DNA from: Bdellovibrionales bacterium
Lineage (GTDB): Bacteria > Bdellovibrionota_G > JALEGL01 > JAGRAY01
DNA: 7,155 nt
Assembly (NCBI GenBank): GCA_020434375.1
Contig: JAGRAY010000088.1
Location: 1 to 7,155 of the forward strand
Reading direction: 5' to 3'
Position numbers and translations under genes: made by a program. This document shows positions 5,260 to 7,155 of the stretch, one piece after another (the first letter of the stretch is position 1; every line of letters starts with the position of its first letter). Under the pieces are notes generated by a model. It did no database searches, was not told the DNA's origin, and worked only from the letters and a program-made list of their open reading frames with translations.

Positions 5260-6107
5260 TTTTCTTATTCATATTCATGAGTTTTTCTCTGGTATTTTCG
5301 GAGGAAGCTTTGACGAATGGTTTGATTACAGCTAGCCAGGTCGACGTTACGGCAGATGATGGCTCACTTCTTCCTGATCGAATGAATGTTGGCGACATTG
5401 TCTACATTGTAACAAAACCAAGCGGTGGGAAAAAAGACGGCTGGGTCAGAATCAGTCGCTCCCCTGACGACAAGCTGGGGTTCGGTTGGGTTGAAAAAAA
5501 ATATATTCGTACATTTAGTAACTACAAAGATCCTTCCGGTGGATCACAAAGTGCAACGGCGAGTTTACCTGATTCTTTTGAGTCGTCTCCCGATACGTCG
5601 ATGGGATCGTCTCCAGATATTGGTCTTCCAGACGAGTTAGCTGGCATACCTTTCATTCCAGAGGATAATGCGGGTTCTAATTTATCACAGGATAGCTTTG
5701 GGCTTGGATCCATGACCCAAGGCACTTCAAAACACAATAAAGTTGGTATATTAAAGTTTAATGCGCAAACGAATGACCAGTTTGTGGGTAAGATTTTTGA
5801 TGAATTTTCTCAAGCGGTGACAAGTTCCGGAAGCCTTTCCAGTTCTATTATTAATGACAATGTTAAATCGGAGTCCGAGGGCGCTCTCCAAAAAATAACG
5901 AATAAAAAAAATCTCGATGGTGTTTTTGTAGGCACAGTATCAGATCCATTGGATAATGGACGCCTTGTTCAGGTTAGATTTTATTCTGGGAAAGATAAAA
6001 AGTTTCTTTTCGAAAAAGTAACTCGAATTCCTTTGGGTGGAGATTCCAAGGGAATGATCGATACTTTTGTGAAGAGTATTTTGGATCAACTCAACAATCC
6101 AATCTAA
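5247..6107 (+). CDS. Exported protein with SH3-like domain and a second C-terminal periplasmic domain, function unknown
   Basis: It has 286 residues. Residues 1-18 form a Sec signal peptide, probably cleaved after VFS. Residues about 27-90 look like a bacterial SH3-type fold: a variable strand, MNVGDIVYIV (46-55), then GWVRIS (65-70) and GFGWVEKKYIRTF (78-90). Such domains often bind peptidoglycan or peptides. A Ser/Pro/Asp/Gly-rich linker follows (91-163), containing the near-repeat SSPDTS and SSPDIG. The C-terminal domain (about 165-282) starts KVGILKFNAQTNDQFVGKIF and has alternating strands and helices, vaguely like the N-terminal domains of TolB or CsgG-type lipoproteins; that likeness is an impression only. 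The ATG lies inside the cytochrome gene, with GGAGAG (5233-5238) at 8 bases, so the two are translationally coupled. The barrel gene starts 6 bases downstream. I cannot name the family. Confidence 0.82.
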   Translation: MVRVVFLFIFMSFSLVFSEEALTNGLITASQVDVTADDGSLLPDRMNVGDIVYIVTKPSGGKKDGWVRISRSPDDKLGFGWVEKKYIRTFSNYKDPSGGSQSATASLPDSFESSPDTSMGSSPDIGLPDELAGIPFIPEDNAGSNLSQDSFGLGSMTQGTSKHNKVGILKFNAQTNDQFVGKIFDEFSQAVTSSGSLSSSIINDNVKSESEGALQKITNKKNLDGVFVGTVSDPLDNGRLVQVRFYSGKDKKFLFEKVTRIPLGGDSKGMIDTFVKSILDQLNNPI

Positions 6108-6113
6108 ACGAGT

Positions 6114-7001
6114 TTGGTGATAAGCAACTTCTTTAAACTATTTTTAGTGCTAACGATAGCGTCTGTGAGTTTAGCCGGCGCACAAAGTATATCGGAGGTT
6201 GATTATACTCAGGGTATTCAATTAAAGTCCACAGCATTGAGTTTTGGCGGTGCATATCGAGCAATTGCTGACAACAATACGGCTATTTTGCTGAATCCTG
6301 CAGGGCTTGGATTTTTTGACGAAAAAGTAAGTCTTGCTGCTGATTATACGAGAGTTGGAAGAACAGCATCTAATGCAATATCGATTTCGGCAGTTGATGC
6401 AAGAGCACTTCCAGGAATACCATTTGCACTTTCCTATGATCGCGACCAACCTACGCTCTCAGGTACGGCCCAAATTAATTTGAATCAGATTTCCGCAGCA
6501 TCAGCAATGCGTCTTGGTTCAATGATGTCTGCTGGTCTTACATTTAAGGGCTATTTTACGTCAACGAACTCACCACTAGTGTCAGGGCCCGATGGTGTTG
6601 ACTTAGATTTAGGGTTTATGTTGCGGCCAGCGTCGTTTTTATCCTTCGCATTGACGGCTCAAAATGTATTTAACGGAGGTCACTTTGAGGAGTTTCCGCT
6701 TGTTATAGGCTTTGGTTCTGCGCTTTTTTTAGATCCGCATGCCAAGCTCTCTATTGATATTACTCGGGACTTTCAGACACCAGCGAATGGAAAAGTGAAC
6801 TCTCATTTTGGCGGAGAGTTAAGGATGGCAGAAGGTATATTCTTAAGAGGTGGCTTTGGAATAGATCAGGTCCGACAAAACAACTTTTACGCTATAGGAA
6901 TTGCTCTAGCCGGACCCAAAATTAATCTTCACTTTACATTTTCACAGAGACTTAACCCCTCCTCCAATACTTTTGCGACCGGGTTGGAGTTTTATTTATG
7001 A
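6114..7001 (+). CDS. Probable outer-membrane beta-barrel protein, FadL/PorV-like
   Basis: It has 295 residues. The signal peptide (1-23) ends AGA before Gln24. The stretch ALSFGGAYRAIADNNTAILL followed by NPAGLGF (41-67) is the hallmark N-terminal region of FadL/PorV/UPF0164-type outer-membrane proteins, where it lies at or inside the barrel mouth. The remainder alternates polar and hydrophobic residues in strand-sized segments with Gly and aromatic residues, and ends LEFYL. Roles in that superfamily range from uptake of hydrophobic compounds to serving as a shuttle or assembly partner for surface proteins; none can be chosen here. The start is either TTG at 6114 or GTG at 6117. Only a weak GAG (6110-6112) precedes, and its 4-base spacing slightly favours GTG, so translation may depend on coupling to the upstream gene 6 bases away. 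Its stop overlaps the next start by 4 bases. Confidence 0.85.
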   Translation: MVISNFFKLFLVLTIASVSLAGAQSISEVDYTQGIQLKSTALSFGGAYRAIADNNTAILLNPAGLGFFDEKVSLAADYTRVGRTASNAISISAVDARALPGIPFALSYDRDQPTLSGTAQINLNQISAASAMRLGSMMSAGLTFKGYFTSTNSPLVSGPDGVDLDLGFMLRPASFLSFALTAQNVFNGGHFEEFPLVIGFGSALFLDPHAKLSIDITRDFQTPANGKVNSHFGGELRMAEGIFLRGGFGIDQVRQNNFYAIGIALAGPKINLHFTFSQRLNPSSNTFATGLEFYL

Positions 7002-7155
7002 ACGAATTCGACGATCTTTTTGATTCAATCGATTTATCTGAAGACGAAGAAAAAAAGTCTGAAAAACCTGAATCCGAGAAACCCAAAGAAGTAGTTCCAA
7101 AAGAACCCTCTTCGCAAGCGCCTTCACAAAATATTTTAAGCGAAGACCTCTTGTC
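6998..7155 (+). CDS. N-terminus of an acidic, Lys/Glu/Pro/Ser-rich protein (partial at window end)
   Basis: The ATG overlaps the preceding TGA (ATGA, 4 bases), with GGAG (6986-6989) at 8 bases, so a coupled gene is well supported despite the truncation. The 52 complete codons begin MNEFDDLFDSIDLSEDEEKK and continue as a charged Lys/Glu/Pro/Ser-rich stretch, then NILSEDLL. There is no signal peptide or membrane segment, so at least this part is cytoplasmic and probably disordered. Such N-termini often precede a folded domain, here outside the window. No family can be assigned. Its coupling to the barrel gene suggests a cytoplasmic partner or ATPase/regulator for the envelope module, which is a guess. 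Confidence 0.72.
   Translation, partial: MNEFDDLFDSIDLSEDEEKKSEKPESEKPKEVVPKEPSSQAPSQNILSEDLL

Overview
The window looks like chromosomal DNA from a Gram-negative bacterium of roughly 40-45% G+C (by eye). Gram-negative is supported by a lipoprotein signal with Gly at +2, two Sec-type signal peptides and a probable outer-membrane beta-barrel. The gene content (IHF/HU protein, RadA, HD-GYP protein, glycerol kinase, multihaem lipoprotein, envelope cluster) would suit a deltaproteobacterium-like or Bdellovibrionota-like genome. That placement is inference from overall flavour only.

Layout. Bases 1-267 are non-coding. They hold a long imperfect inverted repeat (15-84), an AT-rich promoter-like stretch and a perfect 9-base DnaA-box match just ahead of an HU/IHF-type gene (268-576, plus strand). 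Three genes run leftward, probably as one unit transcribed glpK (4754-3093), then an HD-GYP cyclic-di-GMP phosphodiesterase-like gene (3051-1981), then radA (1968-583). The gaps are 41 and 12 bases. radA and the HU gene converge with only 6 bases between their stops. A 112-base divergent region containing a large imperfect dyad (4797-4845) separates glpK from a rightward cluster. That cluster encodes a triheme c-type lipoprotein (4867-5259), an exported SH3-like two-domain protein (5247-6107), a FadL/PorV-like beta-barrel (6114-7001) and the start of an acidic, Lys/Glu/Pro/Ser-rich cytoplasmic protein (6998 to the window end). Overlaps of 13 and 4 bases and a 6-base gap indicate one translationally coupled operon.

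The most unusual object is inside glpK. About 58 extra residues sit in a surface turn of an otherwise normal glycerol kinase. Their DNA (about 3762-3930) is G+C-rich, made of about six consecutive small hairpins, and stays open in all three frames of the coding strand over most of its length. It includes two diverged in-frame copies of one hairpin module with a compensatory base-pair change. It resembles in principle the in-frame palindromic elements described in Rickettsia protein genes, but I do not recognise the family. The second candidate for something undescribed is the four-gene envelope cluster linking a bis-His triheme lipoprotein to a barrel protein.

How the genes may work together: the left half is housekeeping (nucleoid architecture, recombination, glycerol entry, c-di-GMP turnover). 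The right half encodes an envelope module of unknown function in which electron transfer and an outer-membrane barrel are co-expressed.
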